From positions 1 to 63,568 of the forward strand of contig JAEELE010000139.1 in the NCBI GenBank assembly GCA_016288755.1: a stretch of 63,568 nucleotides of DNA. Reading direction: 5' to 3'. The translations under genes and the position numbers were made by a program. Every line of letters begins with the position of its first letter. Position 1 is the first letter of the stretch. Shown here in pieces: positions 25,090-33,988 of the stretch. The notes under the pieces were generated by a model, which worked only from the letters and a program-made list of their open reading frames with translations, searched no databases and had not been told where the DNA came from. The DNA is from Oscillospiraceae bacterium. GTDB lineage: Bacteria; Bacillota; Clostridia; Oscillospirales; Ruminococcaceae.

Positions 25090-27645
25090 ATGAAACGATT
25101 CCGGAATCCGCTCTCGGCACCGCTGCTGGAGAGCAGAAGGCGTGAGCCCTATCTGCTGGTTTTTCTGCTCGGCTTTGCGATCATTCTGCTGATCATGGCG
25201 CCGGTGATGATCATGACCGGCGGCTATTTTGTCTATTACGGCGATTTCAATTCCCAGCAGATTCCGTTTTATCATCTGGCGCATCAGGCGGTGACAAACG
25301 GTGAATTCGGCTGGAACTGGCGCACCGATCTGGGCGCAAATTTCATCGGCTCCTATTCGTTCTATCTGCTCGGCAGCCCGTTCTTCTGGCTGACGGCGCT
25401 CTTCCCGGAGAAATGCGTGCTCTATCTGATGCCATATCTGCTGGCGATGAAGCACGGCTTTGCCGCGATGACCGCCTATGCCTATCTGCGGCGGTTTGTC
25501 CGCGGGCGCGTGCCGGCGATGATCGGCGGTCTGCTCTATGCCTATTCCGGCTTCCAGCTCTTCAATATCTTCTTCAATCATTTTCAGGACGTGACCGCCT
25601 TTTTCCCGCTGATGCTGATCGCGATGGAGCAGCGCGTCAATGAGAACCGCCGCGGCGTTTTTGCGCTGGTCGTCGGCTTCATGGCAGTGCTCAACTATTA
25701 CTTCTTCACCGGGCAGGCAGTCTTTCTCGTGCTGTATTTCATCGTGCGCTGCGGCTCGGAGGATTTCCGCGCAAATCTGCGCAAACTCCTCAGCCTTGCG
25801 CTGGAGGCGGTGCTCGGCGGGCTGATGGCGGCGTTCATGCTGCTGCCCTCGGCACTTGCCATTCTCGGCAATGACCGCGTCGGCACCTTCCTCTTCGGGC
25901 TGGATATGGTCAGCTATTACGACCGCACCCGTCTGCTGCATATCGTGCAGAGCTTCTTCATGCTGCCCGATGTGCCCGCGCGCCCGAATCTCTTCCAGAC
26001 CGATTACGGCAAATGGGCTTCGATCGGCGGCTATCTGCCGCTCTACTCGATGGCGGGCGTGCTTGCCTTCATGAAGCAGAAGCGCAGCCACTGGGCGACC
26101 CGCCTGACCGTCATCTGCATCGTCTGTGCGTTCGTGCCGATCCTCAATACGATGTTCTACACCTTCAACAGCTCGTATTACGCGCGCTGGTACTACATGC
26201 CGATCCTGATCATGGCGCTGATGACCGCCTATGCGCTCGACAACCCGCAGATCAGATGGCGCAGCGGCGTAACTGTCTGCGGCATCTTCCTCGCGGCATT
26301 CGCCGTGATCTCGTTCTTCCCCGTCAAGGAGGAGAACACGGTCAAATGGTTCAAATTCGCGAAATTCCCGTGGTTCCACTGGCTCTCGGTCGCCGCCTGC
26401 GCCGTGATGCTCTATCTGCTCTGCATGCTGCTGGTCTCCCGCAAGCGCGGCTGGCACTATCAGGGGCATGCGCTCGGGCTGACCGTTCTGAGCTGTGTCG
26501 TCTGCACGGGCATGACAGTCTATTTCGGCATCGGAATGGGCATGTATCCGGAGTATTACGTCGGCTATGCGATCAGGGGCGGGCGGGAGATCTCGCTGCC
26601 CGAGGCGGAAAACCAGTTCTACCGCATCGACATTTCTGAGGATTACGACAATTATCCGATGCTGTGGGGAAATTATCCCAATATGCGCTGCTTCCAGAGC
26701 ATCGTGCCGGTGTCGGTCATGGATTTCTACGACGCGGTCGATGTGCAGCGTGACGTTGCCTCCCGCGCCGATAAGAAGAATTACCCGCTGCGTGCGCTGT
26801 TCAATGTCAAATACTATTTTGACAAGGCGGATTCGGAGAATACGGATGCCGAGCATAAGCTCGACATGCCGGGCTTCAAATATCTGAAAAAGGAAAACGG
26901 CTTCTATATCTACGAGAACGAAGCGTATATTCCGATGGGCGTTGCATATGACAGCTATATCGACACCGAGTCGCTCAACAAGCTGACCGCTCTGGGCAAG
27001 GAGCGCACGATGCTGCAGGCGCTCGGGCTCGATCAGGAGCAGATTGCCAAATACGGCGATATTCTGACCGAGCTCGCCGAGAGCGACCGCTACGGGCAGG
27101 ACGAGGAGGCGTATCTGCAGCTCTGCAGCGAGATCGCCGCGAACAGGACCTGCAAGACCTTCACCTACGATTCCTACGGCTTCGAGGCGGAGATCACCCT
27201 CGAAAAGCCCGCGCTGGTGTTCTTCTCCGTGCCCTATGAATCGGGCTGGTCGGCGACGGTCAACGGCGGCAGCATGGACGTCGAGCGCGTGAGCTACGGC
27301 TTCATGGCGGTGCGCTGCGAGGCGGGCGACAATCAGATCGCATTTCACTATGAGACACCGGGGCTGAAAACCGGTATACTGATCTCGCTCTGCGCGTTCG
27401 GCGCACTGCTGCTGTATCTGCTGATCATGTGGATTGCCTGCAGAAAGCAGCGTGAATCCGTCCCGCGGACAAAATACTGCTATGACTACAGCCGCGGCGA
27501 TCTGCTGCCGCTGCACTCGGTCTACGCACGCTACACCTATCTGAAGACCGCCGGACATGTGCTCGGCGACGACGGTGACGATACACCGCCCCCGGTTCCC
27601 GAGGACGGCGGCACGACAGATGATACGGAAGAAGAGAAGGAGTGA
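25090..27645 (+). CDS. yfhO: YfhO family membrane glycosyltransferase-like protein
   Basis: The 851-residue protein has about 12 membrane helices in its first 480 residues, an extracellular beta-rich region (about 500-750) and a last helix near 760-782, followed by an acidic, proline-rich tail. The N-terminal GGYFVYYGDFNSQQIPFYH loop with acidic residues, and the SYYARWYYMPI block, are typical of YfhO proteins. These are GT-C-fold enzymes proposed to glycosylate lipoteichoic acids or other wall polymers from lipid-linked sugars. The gene has its own promoter. A NUDIX gene follows 6 bases after its stop. Confidence 0.88.
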   Translation: MKRFRNPLSAPLLESRRREPYLLVFLLGFAIILLIMAPVMIMTGGYFVYYGDFNSQQIPFYHLAHQAVTNGEFGWNWRTDLGANFIGSYSFYLLGSPFFWLTALFPEKCVLYLMPYLLAMKHGFAAMTAYAYLRRFVRGRVPAMIGGLLYAYSGFQLFNIFFNHFQDVTAFFPLMLIAMEQRVNENRRGVFALVVGFMAVLNYYFFTGQAVFLVLYFIVRCGSEDFRANLRKLLSLALEAVLGGLMAAFMLLPSALAILGNDRVGTFLFGLDMVSYYDRTRLLHIVQSFFMLPDVPARPNLFQTDYGKWASIGGYLPLYSMAGVLAFMKQKRSHWATRLTVICIVCAFVPILNTMFYTFNSSYYARWYYMPILIMALMTAYALDNPQIRWRSGVTVCGIFLAAFAVISFFPVKEENTVKWFKFAKFPWFHWLSVAACAVMLYLLCMLLVSRKRGWHYQGHALGLTVLSCVVCTGMTVYFGIGMGMYPEYYVGYAIRGGREISLPEAENQFYRIDISEDYDNYPMLWGNYPNMRCFQSIVPVSVMDFYDAVDVQRDVASRADKKNYPLRALFNVKYYFDKADSENTDAEHKLDMPGFKYLKKENGFYIYENEAYIPMGVAYDSYIDTESLNKLTALGKERTMLQALGLDQEQIAKYGDILTELAESDRYGQDEEAYLQLCSEIAANRTCKTFTYDSYGFEAEITLEKPALVFFSVPYESGWSATVNGGSMDVERVSYGFMAVRCEAGDNQIAFHYETPGLKTGILISLCAFGALLLYLLIMWIACRKQRESVPRTKYCYDYSRGDLLPLHSVYARYTYLKTAGHVLGDDGDDTPPPVPEDGGTTDDTEEEKE

Positions 27646-27651
27646 AGGCTC

Positions 27652-28275
27652 ATGTCTGAGATCACGGAAGGACTCTGTGCCGGCTGCACCGATGCCTCCG
27701 CGTGCGCGGGCTGCCCGGGCGCGGAGGGGCTGCATCTGCGGGAGGAGCAGATCGGCTCGGAGGAGATATACAACGGAAAAATCCTGCATGTGACGCGCGA
27801 CACCGTGCGTCTGGAGGACGGCACGGAGGCAGTCCGCGAGGTGGTGCATCACCCGGGCGGCGCATGCGTCGTGCCGCTGACCGATGACGGTCAGGTGTTC
27901 ATGGTGCGGCAGTTCCGCTACCCGCAGGGCACCGTGACGCTCGAAATCCCCGCGGGCAAGCTCGAATACGGCGAGGACCCGAAGGAATGCGCCGTGCGCG
28001 AGCTCAAAGAGGAGGTCGGTGCCGAGGCGGATATGATCTACCCGCTGGGGCATCTCTTCCCGACGCCCGCCTACGACAAGGAGATCATCTATATGTATCT
28101 CGCGCAGGGGCTGCACTTCTCGGAGCAGCATCTGGACGAGGACGAATTCCTCGATGTGGTGAAAATGCCGCTGCACAAGGCGATCAGAATGGTCATGGAG
28201 GACGCGCTGCCCGATGCAAAGACGCAGATCGCACTGCTGAAAACGCTGCAGCTCATCACCGGCGATATCGGGTAA
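27652..28275 (+). CDS. NUDIX hydrolase with N-terminal cysteine-rich extension (ADP-ribose pyrophosphatase-like)
   Basis: A 207-residue enzyme with a complete Nudix box GKLEYGEDPKECAVRELKEE (plus VGAE; about residues 103-126) in an ADP-ribose pyrophosphatase-like frame: VVHHPGGACVVPLTDDG before it and FPTPAYDKEIIYMYLA after it. Such enzymes cleave ADP-sugars to AMP and sugar phosphate. The first 30 residues carry four cysteines in a CxxC-x6-CxxC array (CAGC...CAGC), which is not part of the standard fold and could bind zinc. The gene follows yfhO within 6 bases, so they share a transcript. A hairpin follows the stop. Confidence 0.92.
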   Translation: MSEITEGLCAGCTDASACAGCPGAEGLHLREEQIGSEEIYNGKILHVTRDTVRLEDGTEAVREVVHHPGGACVVPLTDDGQVFMVRQFRYPQGTVTLEIPAGKLEYGEDPKECAVRELKEEVGAEADMIYPLGHLFPTPAYDKEIIYMYLAQGLHFSEQHLDEDEFLDVVKMPLHKAIRMVMEDALPDAKTQIALLKTLQLITGDIG

Positions 28276-28284
28276 AACAAAAAA

Positions 28285-28307
28285 CCGTGCGCATAATATG
28301 CACACGG
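28285..28307. terminator. Hairpin after the NUDIX gene
   Basis: A 10-bp stem with one mismatch (28285-28294 with 28298-28307). The A-rich flank on its left gives a T-tract only on the minus strand, so it may serve as a second terminator for spoVG. Confidence 0.5.
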
Positions 28308-28338
28308 AGCGTTTCATCAGATCACATTTCACAGGAAA

Positions 28339-28377
28339 CAAAAGATGCTGTCCGGCATGGATTCCAGACCGGACAGC
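28339..28377 (-). terminator. Terminator of spoVG
   Basis: Stem GCTGTCCGG/CCGGACAGC (28347-28355 with 28369-28377) is followed on the minus strand by ATCTTTTGTTT. It lies 5 bases after the spoVG stop. Confidence 0.85.
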
Positions 28378-28382
28378 GGCAG

Positions 28383-28706
28383 TCAGAACGTCTCGGATGC
28401 GTCTGCGGACCCGGCGCCGAGCTCGGCTGCGGCAGCCTCCGCCTGCATGAGCTTCAGCTGCTCCTGATAGGCGGCGAGGATCGTCGTCTCGAGGTAATCT
28501 CTCGCCTGCGGGGCGATCGGGTGGACGATATCGCGGAAGATGCCGCCCTCGTCCTTGCGGCTGGGCATTGCGACGAAGAGGCGGGATTCGCCCTGAACGA
28601 CCTTGATGTCATGCACTGCGAGCATGTTGTCGAGCGTGATCGAAACGATTGCGCGCAGTCTTCCGTCTGTCATCATTTTGCGGATTTTCAGATCTGTGAT
28701 TTCCAT
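28383..28706 (-). CDS. spoVG: Regulatory RNA/DNA-binding protein SpoVG
   Basis: The 107-residue protein begins MEITDLKIRKM and has the highly conserved core RAIVSITLDNMLAVHDIKVV (up to residue 39 or so) and MPSRKDEGG...DIVHPI typical of SpoVG. It is a small nucleic-acid-binding regulator that in Firmicutes affects septation, sporulation, capsule and virulence genes. Its C-terminal tail is acidic and alanine-rich. AAGGAAGG precedes the ATG; the open frame extends upstream to 28853 but would overlap murC and its promoter. It is divergent from murC, with -10-like boxes of the two genes only about 25 bases apart. Confidence 0.95.
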   Translation of the reverse strand: MEITDLKIRKMMTDGRLRAIVSITLDNMLAVHDIKVVQGESRLFVAMPSRKDEGGIFRDIVHPIAPQARDYLETTILAAYQEQLKLMQAEAAAAELGAGSADASETF

Positions 28707-28844
28707 TTCGGTAGCCTTCCTTTCGGTTTGAATCAGTCGTCGGAGCATGCAGAGGAGCAGACTGTCTCCACAGTCCGGATTGATTATAACATAGAAATGT
28801 GTTCGTTTTGTGTATAATATACGACAGAAAGGGATGAATTGATT

Positions 28845-30266
28845 ATGAATCATAAGTTAAAAGGAAAAAAACATATTCATATGATCGGCATAGGCGGGAG
28901 CGGCATGTATCCGCTCGCGCAGGTGCTCCATGCCAAGGGCTACTATCTGACCGGCTCGGACAACAACGAGACCGACACGCTGCAGGCGGTCCGCGCAATG
29001 GGCATCCCGGTGATGCTCGGGCAGCGTCCGGAGAATCTCGGTGACGCCGATCTCGTGGTCTATTCGGCTGCGATCGCGCGGACGAACCCCGAGCGTGCGG
29101 CGGCAGAGGCAAGCGGCGTCGAGATGATGGAGCGCAGCGAGCTGCTCGGTCTGGTCTCGGAGTGGTATGCCGACGCGGTCTGCATCGCGGGCACGCACGG
29201 CAAGACGACCGTCACCTCAATGCTCACGCAGATCCTCTTCACCGCGGGTATTGACGTCTCCGCGGTCATCGGCGGCAAGCTCCCGAGCATCGGCGGCAGC
29301 GGCAGAGTGGGCAAGAGCGAGGTGTTCGTCTGCGAGGCATGCGAATATGTCGACACCTTCCTGAAGCTCTCGCCCGATATCGCCGTGATCCTCAACATCG
29401 ACGAGGACCACATGGAGTATTTCAAGACGCTGGAGAACCTCAAGGCGTCGTTCACGAAATTTGCAGAAAAAGCGAGCAGAACCGTGCTTTACAACGGAGA
29501 CGACGCGAACACCTGCGACGCGGTCCGGGGCATCACCGGCAAGGAGATGGTCCGCTTCGGCACCAAGCCCGAATGCGAATGGCGCGCCGCGGAGATCGAG
29601 CACGGCAAGGAGGGCAGAACGTCCTTTGCGGTGTATCACAACGGCGAGCTGCTCGGGCGCGCGGAGATGCTCGTCCCGGGCGAGCACAATGTGCTCAACG
29701 CGCTCGCGGCGATCGCGGCGGCTTGCGCGACGGGTCTGGACTTCGCGCAGTGCTGCGAGGGGCTGCTGACCTTCCACGGCGCCAAGCGCAGATTTGAGGT
29801 GCACGCCAATGTCAGCGGCATCACGGTAGCGGACGACTACGGGCACCACCCGGCGGAGATCGCTGCGACGCTGCGTGCGGCAAAGGCAATGCCCTACCGC
29901 CGCGTGATTGCGGTGCACCAGCCCTTCACCTATTCCCGCACCGCCCGCCTGCTCGACGACTTCGCAGAGGCGCTGCAGATCGCCGATATCGTCGCGCTGA
30001 CCGATATCATGGGCGGCAGAGAGGAAAATGACCTTCACGTCTTCACACGCCAGCTTGCAGAGAAGATCCCGGGCTGCATCTGGTATCCGCAGGACGAGAG
30101 TGTCCCGTGGACGGATGAACGCAAATACAAGAATTTCGATGATATCTGCGCTGCGGTCTGCCGCGTGGCACTGCCCGGCGACCTGATCATCACGCTCGGC
30201 TGCGGCGACGTCAACAAGCTCTCAAAGCAGATCGCACAGCGCCTCAAGGCGCGCGCAGAGGGCTGA
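28845..30266 (+). CDS. murC: UDP-N-acetylmuramate--L-alanine ligase MurC
   Basis: The 473-residue cytoplasmic ligase adds L-alanine to UDP-N-acetylmuramic acid, the first peptide step of peptidoglycan synthesis. The N-terminal Rossmann GIGGSGM motif, the ATP-binding GTHGKTT P-loop (about residues 110-116), the YNGDDAN block and the C-terminal DDYGHHPAEI motif are all present. The ATG at 28845 has AAAGGG upstream; an in-frame TTG two codons earlier is possible. It begins an operon-like run with lexA, zapA and the U32 peptidase. Confidence 0.96.
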   Translation: MNHKLKGKKHIHMIGIGGSGMYPLAQVLHAKGYYLTGSDNNETDTLQAVRAMGIPVMLGQRPENLGDADLVVYSAAIARTNPERAAAEASGVEMMERSELLGLVSEWYADAVCIAGTHGKTTVTSMLTQILFTAGIDVSAVIGGKLPSIGGSGRVGKSEVFVCEACEYVDTFLKLSPDIAVILNIDEDHMEYFKTLENLKASFTKFAEKASRTVLYNGDDANTCDAVRGITGKEMVRFGTKPECEWRAAEIEHGKEGRTSFAVYHNGELLGRAEMLVPGEHNVLNALAAIAAACATGLDFAQCCEGLLTFHGAKRRFEVHANVSGITVADDYGHHPAEIAATLRAAKAMPYRRVIAVHQPFTYSRTARLLDDFAEALQIADIVALTDIMGGREENDLHVFTRQLAEKIPGCIWYPQDESVPWTDERKYKNFDDICAAVCRVALPGDLIITLGCGDVNKLSKQIAQRLKARAEG

Positions 30267-30299
30267 TGCGATGCGGACGTGCAGAGAAAGGAACATCAT

Positions 30300-30884
30300 A
30301 TGCTGAACGAAAAGGCACAGGCGATCTACCGCTATATCCGGCAGCGGATCGAGGACGGCTATGCGCCGACCGTGCGCGAAATCTGCCGGGCACTTGACAT
30401 TCCCTCCACATCCACCGTGCACCACTATATCAACAAGCTCGTCGAGGAGGGCTATCTCGACAAGATGGACAATCAGAACCGCGCGATCCGCCTGCACGGG
30501 CGCGGGACGGTCCGCGTGCCGCTGCTGGGCACGGTCACGGCAGGGCTGCCGATCTCGGCGATCGAGCATATCACCGACTATCTGAGCTTTGCGCCCGACC
30601 GGCACTATGACGGCGAGCTGTTCGCGCTCAATGTCCGCGGCGAGAGCATGATCAACGCAGGCATTCTGGACGGCGATGTGGTGATCGTCGAGCAGTGCGA
30701 GACCGTTGAGAACGGCGAGATCGCAGTCGTCATGACCGAGGACGGCGAGGCGACGGTCAAGCGGTTTTACAGGGAAAACGGGCACTACAGGCTCCAGCCC
30801 GAGAACGATACAATGGAGCCGATCATCACAGGCTACGCCGTGATCCTCGGCAGGGTCGTGGCACTGATGCGTTATTTTGACTGA
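30300..30884 (+). CDS. lexA: SOS repressor LexA
   Basis: The 194-residue repressor has an N-terminal winged helix (YAPTVREICRALDIPSTSTV, about residues 21-40), the Ala-Gly self-cleavage site in GTVTAGLP near residue 81, the catalytic serine in GESMINAGIL near 115 and the catalytic lysine in TVKRFYRENG near 155. RecA-stimulated cleavage releases SOS genes. AAAGGA precedes the ATG, 33 bases after the murC stop. No convincing LexA operator was found in front of the operon (a half-site is listed under rejected items). Confidence 0.95.
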   Translation: MLNEKAQAIYRYIRQRIEDGYAPTVREICRALDIPSTSTVHHYINKLVEEGYLDKMDNQNRAIRLHGRGTVRVPLLGTVTAGLPISAIEHITDYLSFAPDRHYDGELFALNVRGESMINAGILDGDVVIVEQCETVENGEIAVVMTEDGEATVKRFYRENGHYRLQPENDTMEPIITGYAVILGRVVALMRYFD

Positions 30885-30905
30885 CAAAAGAAAGGATGGA
30901 AGCAA

Positions 30906-31364
30906 ATGAAAACGAGAGTCAAGGTCGTGCTCTGCGGCAAGGAGTATATCCTCGAGACGGAGGATTCGCCGAGCTATGTCTATCAGGTAGCCAAGAATCT
31001 GGAGCGCCGCATCTCCGATATCACCGAGCGCGATCCGCGCATTTCGCCGCATTCCGCGGTGATCATGGCGGCGTATACCGCAATGGATGAGCTGACGAAG
31101 GCGACCAGCGCGGTCGAGGTCATCCGCTCGCAGGTGAAGGAGTATGTCGACGAGGCAGGCAAGGCGCGGCTCGAGCGCGACGCCGCGCTGCGCGAGATCG
31201 ACGCGCTCAAGGCAAAGGTCGAGCAGCTGGAGAATCTCTCGAAGCTGCGGGAGCTCCGCGACAGTGCCGGCGGCGAGAAGCCCGCTGCAAAGCCCGCACC
31301 GGCGGCAGAGCCCGCAAAGCCCGCCAAGCCCGATGACGGTCAGCTGAGCTTAACCGAGACATGA
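30906..31364 (+). CDS. zapA: Cell division protein ZapA-like
   Basis: The 152-residue protein matches the ZapA family: the N-terminal KVVLCGKEYILETEDSPSYV strand-helix region, LERRISDITERDPRIS and a long coiled-coil dimerisation helix (about residues 55-115). ZapA bundles FtsZ filaments at the division site. After the coiled coil there is a flexible Ala/Pro/Lys linker ending GQLSLTET. The upstream AAAGGATGG is a good ribosome binding site. The stop overlaps the start of the U32 gene by 4 bases; a zapA-U32 pairing is common in Firmicutes. Confidence 0.9.
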   Translation: MKTRVKVVLCGKEYILETEDSPSYVYQVAKNLERRISDITERDPRISPHSAVIMAAYTAMDELTKATSAVEVIRSQVKEYVDEAGKARLERDAALREIDALKAKVEQLENLSKLRELRDSAGGEKPAAKPAPAAEPAKPAKPDDGQLSLTET

Positions 31365-33454
31365 CCGCAAAGCAGAACAGCCGTCCCGAGCTGCTCGCGC
31401 CTGCGGGGAGCATGGCGGCGCTTGAGGCAGCCGTGCGCTGCGGCGCTGATGCCGTGTATCTGGGCGGCGCACAGTTTTCGGCGCGTGCCCATGCAGAAAA
31501 TTTTGACGAAAATGCCCTTCGCGCCGCTGCCCTGCTCTGCCACCGCAGCGGCGTGCGTGTCTATCCGGCAGTGAACACGCTGCTTGCCGATGCGGAATTC
31601 TCCGCGCTGGACGAGCTCCTGCTGCTGCTCGCCGAGATCGGCGCGGACGGCGTGATCGTGCAGGACCTCGGAGTCGCAGCATACATCGCAAGGCGCGTGC
31701 CGACGCTCCCGCTGCACGCCTCGACGCAGATGACGATTCATTCGCCCGCGGGCATCCGCTATGCGCATGAAGCTGGCTTCCGCAGAGCAGTCGCCGCCAG
31801 AGAGCTCTCGAGGACGCAGCTGCAGGCGGTCTGCGAAGAGGCTGCGCGCTGCGGCATCGAGGTCGAGGTGTTCGTGCACGGCGCACACTGTATGTCCGTC
31901 TCGGGGCAGTGCTGGCTCTCCGCCGCGATGGGCGGCAGAAGCGCAAACCGCGGCTGCTGCGCGCAGCCCTGCCGACTGCCCTTTCACGCACCGGGCGCCC
32001 CGGCAGACGCCTGCGCGCTCTCGCTGAAGGATATGTCGCTGACGGCGCATTTGCAGGCGCTCGCGGAGATGGGTGTGCATTCGCTGAAAATCGAGGGGCG
32101 CATGAAGCGTCCGGAGTATGTCGCAGCCGCCGTGACCGCCTGCCGCCGCGCGCTGGACGGTCTGCCTGCCGACACGGAAACACTGCGGGCGGTCTTTTCG
32201 CGCAGCGGCTTCACCGACGGCTATTTCACGGGAAAGCGCCGCGCGATGTTCGGCACGCGCACCCGCGAGGATGTCACCGCGGCACAGAGCGTGCTCGGGA
32301 CACTGCGCCAAAGCTATCAGACACCGCGGAAATGTGCGGTGCTGCATGCACACTATGTATTGCAGCCGGACACCCCGGCGACCCTCACGGTCAGCGATGA
32401 TGCGGGCTACAGCGTCACGGTCACGGGCGATATCCCGCAGACCGCGCAGACCCGCCCGACCGATCTGTCCGCGCTGCAAAGACAGTTTGATAAGCTCGGC
32501 GACACTATCTATTCGCCGGGCACGGTCACGGCAGAGATCGCCGCGGGGCTGATGCTCCCGGCTTCGGCGCTCAACGCGATGCGCCGCGATGCCGTCGCCG
32601 AAATGGACCGCACGCGCGCGGACGATCTCGCGCCGCCGCACTGCCCGGGCGAGATTCCGCTGCTGCCCGATTATCCGCCGCAGGACAGCACCGACGCGAT
32701 CCGCGTGCAGCTGCACAGCATCGACCAGCTCGAGGCGGTTTTGCCCTTTGCAGACCGGCTTGACGCGCTCTGCCTGCCGCTGTCGCTCGTGCCGGCGTAT
32801 CTGAGCACGGGCGTGCCGATCGCGCGGGAACGCTGCATCGTTGTGCCGCCGCGCTTTGTCTGCGATGAGGAAACAATCGCCGGGCTGCTGCGCTCCGCCC
32901 ATGAAAACGGGCTCCGGCGGCTCGCGTGTCAGCATGTCGGCGATATCGCACTGGGCAAGGCACTCGGCTTTACGCTGCACGGCTCGCTCGGGCTGCACAT
33001 CACCAATTCCCGCGCTGCCGCGGAGCTCGCCGGAGACGGTCTTCACGACGCGCTGCTTTCGCCCGCCGTGCCGCAGAGCGCAAGGCTGCATACCGTCCTG
33101 CCGCTGGGTCGGCTGATCTACGGGCGGCTGCCGCTGATGCTGATGCGGAACTGTCCCGTGCAGGCGCAGGTCGGGTGCAAAGGCTGCCGGCATCAGCTGA
33201 TCGACCGCAGGGGCGCCGTGCTGTTCCATGACTGCATGCGCATCACGGAGCAGCCCGATTACGCCGAGCTGTTCAATTCGGCAGTGCTGTGGCTCGCCGA
33301 CCGCCCCGCTGAGCGCAGAGCGGCATTCGGGCTCATGCTGCTGACGGACGAGACCCCGGCGCGTGCGCAGGCGGTGCTGCGGGCATATTTCGACGGCAGA
33401 GAGACAGAGCCGCCCGACCCGATGACGCGCGGGCTCCGTATCGCGGATGCGTGA
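31361..33454 (+). CDS. U32 family peptidase / tRNA- or rRNA-hydroxylation-type protein
   Basis: A 697-residue member of the U32 (collagenase-like) family. The opening ELLAPAGSMAALEAAVRCGA is diagnostic, followed by DAVYLGG and the signature region EVFVHGAHCMSVSGQCW (about residues 167-183). The conserved cysteine set (GCCAQPC near 197-203) could hold an iron-sulfur cluster, as in RlhA and TrhP, which hydroxylate rRNA or tRNA. It has the long form with a DUF3656-like extension and a late CKGCRHQLIDRRG motif. The name peptidase is historical, and an RNA-modifying role is equally plausible. Coupled to zapA. Confidence 0.88.
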   Translation: MTAKQNSRPELLAPAGSMAALEAAVRCGADAVYLGGAQFSARAHAENFDENALRAAALLCHRSGVRVYPAVNTLLADAEFSALDELLLLLAEIGADGVIVQDLGVAAYIARRVPTLPLHASTQMTIHSPAGIRYAHEAGFRRAVAARELSRTQLQAVCEEAARCGIEVEVFVHGAHCMSVSGQCWLSAAMGGRSANRGCCAQPCRLPFHAPGAPADACALSLKDMSLTAHLQALAEMGVHSLKIEGRMKRPEYVAAAVTACRRALDGLPADTETLRAVFSRSGFTDGYFTGKRRAMFGTRTREDVTAAQSVLGTLRQSYQTPRKCAVLHAHYVLQPDTPATLTVSDDAGYSVTVTGDIPQTAQTRPTDLSALQRQFDKLGDTIYSPGTVTAEIAAGLMLPASALNAMRRDAVAEMDRTRADDLAPPHCPGEIPLLPDYPPQDSTDAIRVQLHSIDQLEAVLPFADRLDALCLPLSLVPAYLSTGVPIARERCIVVPPRFVCDEETIAGLLRSAHENGLRRLACQHVGDIALGKALGFTLHGSLGLHITNSRAAAELAGDGLHDALLSPAVPQSARLHTVLPLGRLIYGRLPLMLMRNCPVQAQVGCKGCRHQLIDRRGAVLFHDCMRITEQPDYAELFNSAVLWLADRPAERRAAFGLMLLTDETPARAQAVLRAYFDGRETEPPDPMTRGLRIADA

Positions 33455-33527
33455 TCTGAATGCGGCACGGAGTACTTTTTCCGCGGCAGCGGCATATCAT
33501 AACTATCATGATCTATGGGAGGATACT

Positions 33528-33932
33528 ATGGAGATTACTTACCGCGAAACGCATGATTTCACAAGGGAGCAGCTCGAGGCGCTGTTTCTGTCTGTCAAGT
33601 GGTCGTCGGGCGCATATCCGGATAAGCTCGTGCGTGCGATGCAGGGCTTTTCGACGGTCATCTCGGCATGGGCAGGGGAGCAGCTCGTCGGGATGGTCTG
33701 CGCAATGGACGACGGCGTGATGAACGCCTATGTGCACTATCTGCTCGTGCACCCCGACTTTCAGGACGCGGGCATCGGGCGGCAGCTCATGCAGCGCATC
33801 AAGGAGATCTACGCGGATTATCTGCGCATCTGCCTGATCGCCTACAACGACGAGATTCACTTTTACGAAAACTGCGGCTTTCACCGCTCCGACGAATCCT
33901 CACCGATGCATCTGACCTCACTCTGGACATAA
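33528..33932 (+). CDS. GNAT family N-acetyltransferase
   Basis: A 134-residue single-domain acetyltransferase. The acetyl-CoA-binding segment is VHPDFQDAGIGRQLMQRI (Q-x-x-G-I-G at about residues 81-86), and the C-terminal NDEIHFYENCGFHR is the usual last motif. GGGAGG precedes the ATG; the frame extends further upstream to 33447 without a ribosome binding site. It is the last gene of the murC run, 73 bases after the U32 gene. Substrate unknown. Confidence 0.85.
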   Translation: MEITYRETHDFTREQLEALFLSVKWSSGAYPDKLVRAMQGFSTVISAWAGEQLVGMVCAMDDGVMNAYVHYLLVHPDFQDAGIGRQLMQRIKEIYADYLRICLIAYNDEIHFYENCGFHRSDESSPMHLTSLWT

Positions 33933-33944
33933 TCATAATAAAAA

Positions 33945-33978
33945 ACGCCCGCACAGACATGAAAGCCTGTGCGGGCGT
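33945..33978. terminator. Shared terminator between GNAT and lipoprotein genes
   Basis: A perfect 12-bp stem (33945-33956 with 33967-33978). The A-rich left flank gives a T-tract on the minus strand, so it is strongest for the lipoprotein gene; it can also stop plus-strand readthrough. Confidence 0.85.
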
Positions 33979-33988
33979 GCTGTATCTG

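Noticed and set aside
24961-28341. Open frame of 1126 codons on the minus strand across yfhO and the NUDIX gene
   Set aside because: It is a shadow of two recognisable plus-strand genes, covers the yfhO promoter, and its product has no recognisable domain.
28792-28805. Possible LexA operator (right half TGTTCG-like) between spoVG and murC
   Set aside because: Only one half-site matches the Firmicutes CGAAC-N4-GTTCG form; the left half is degenerate.
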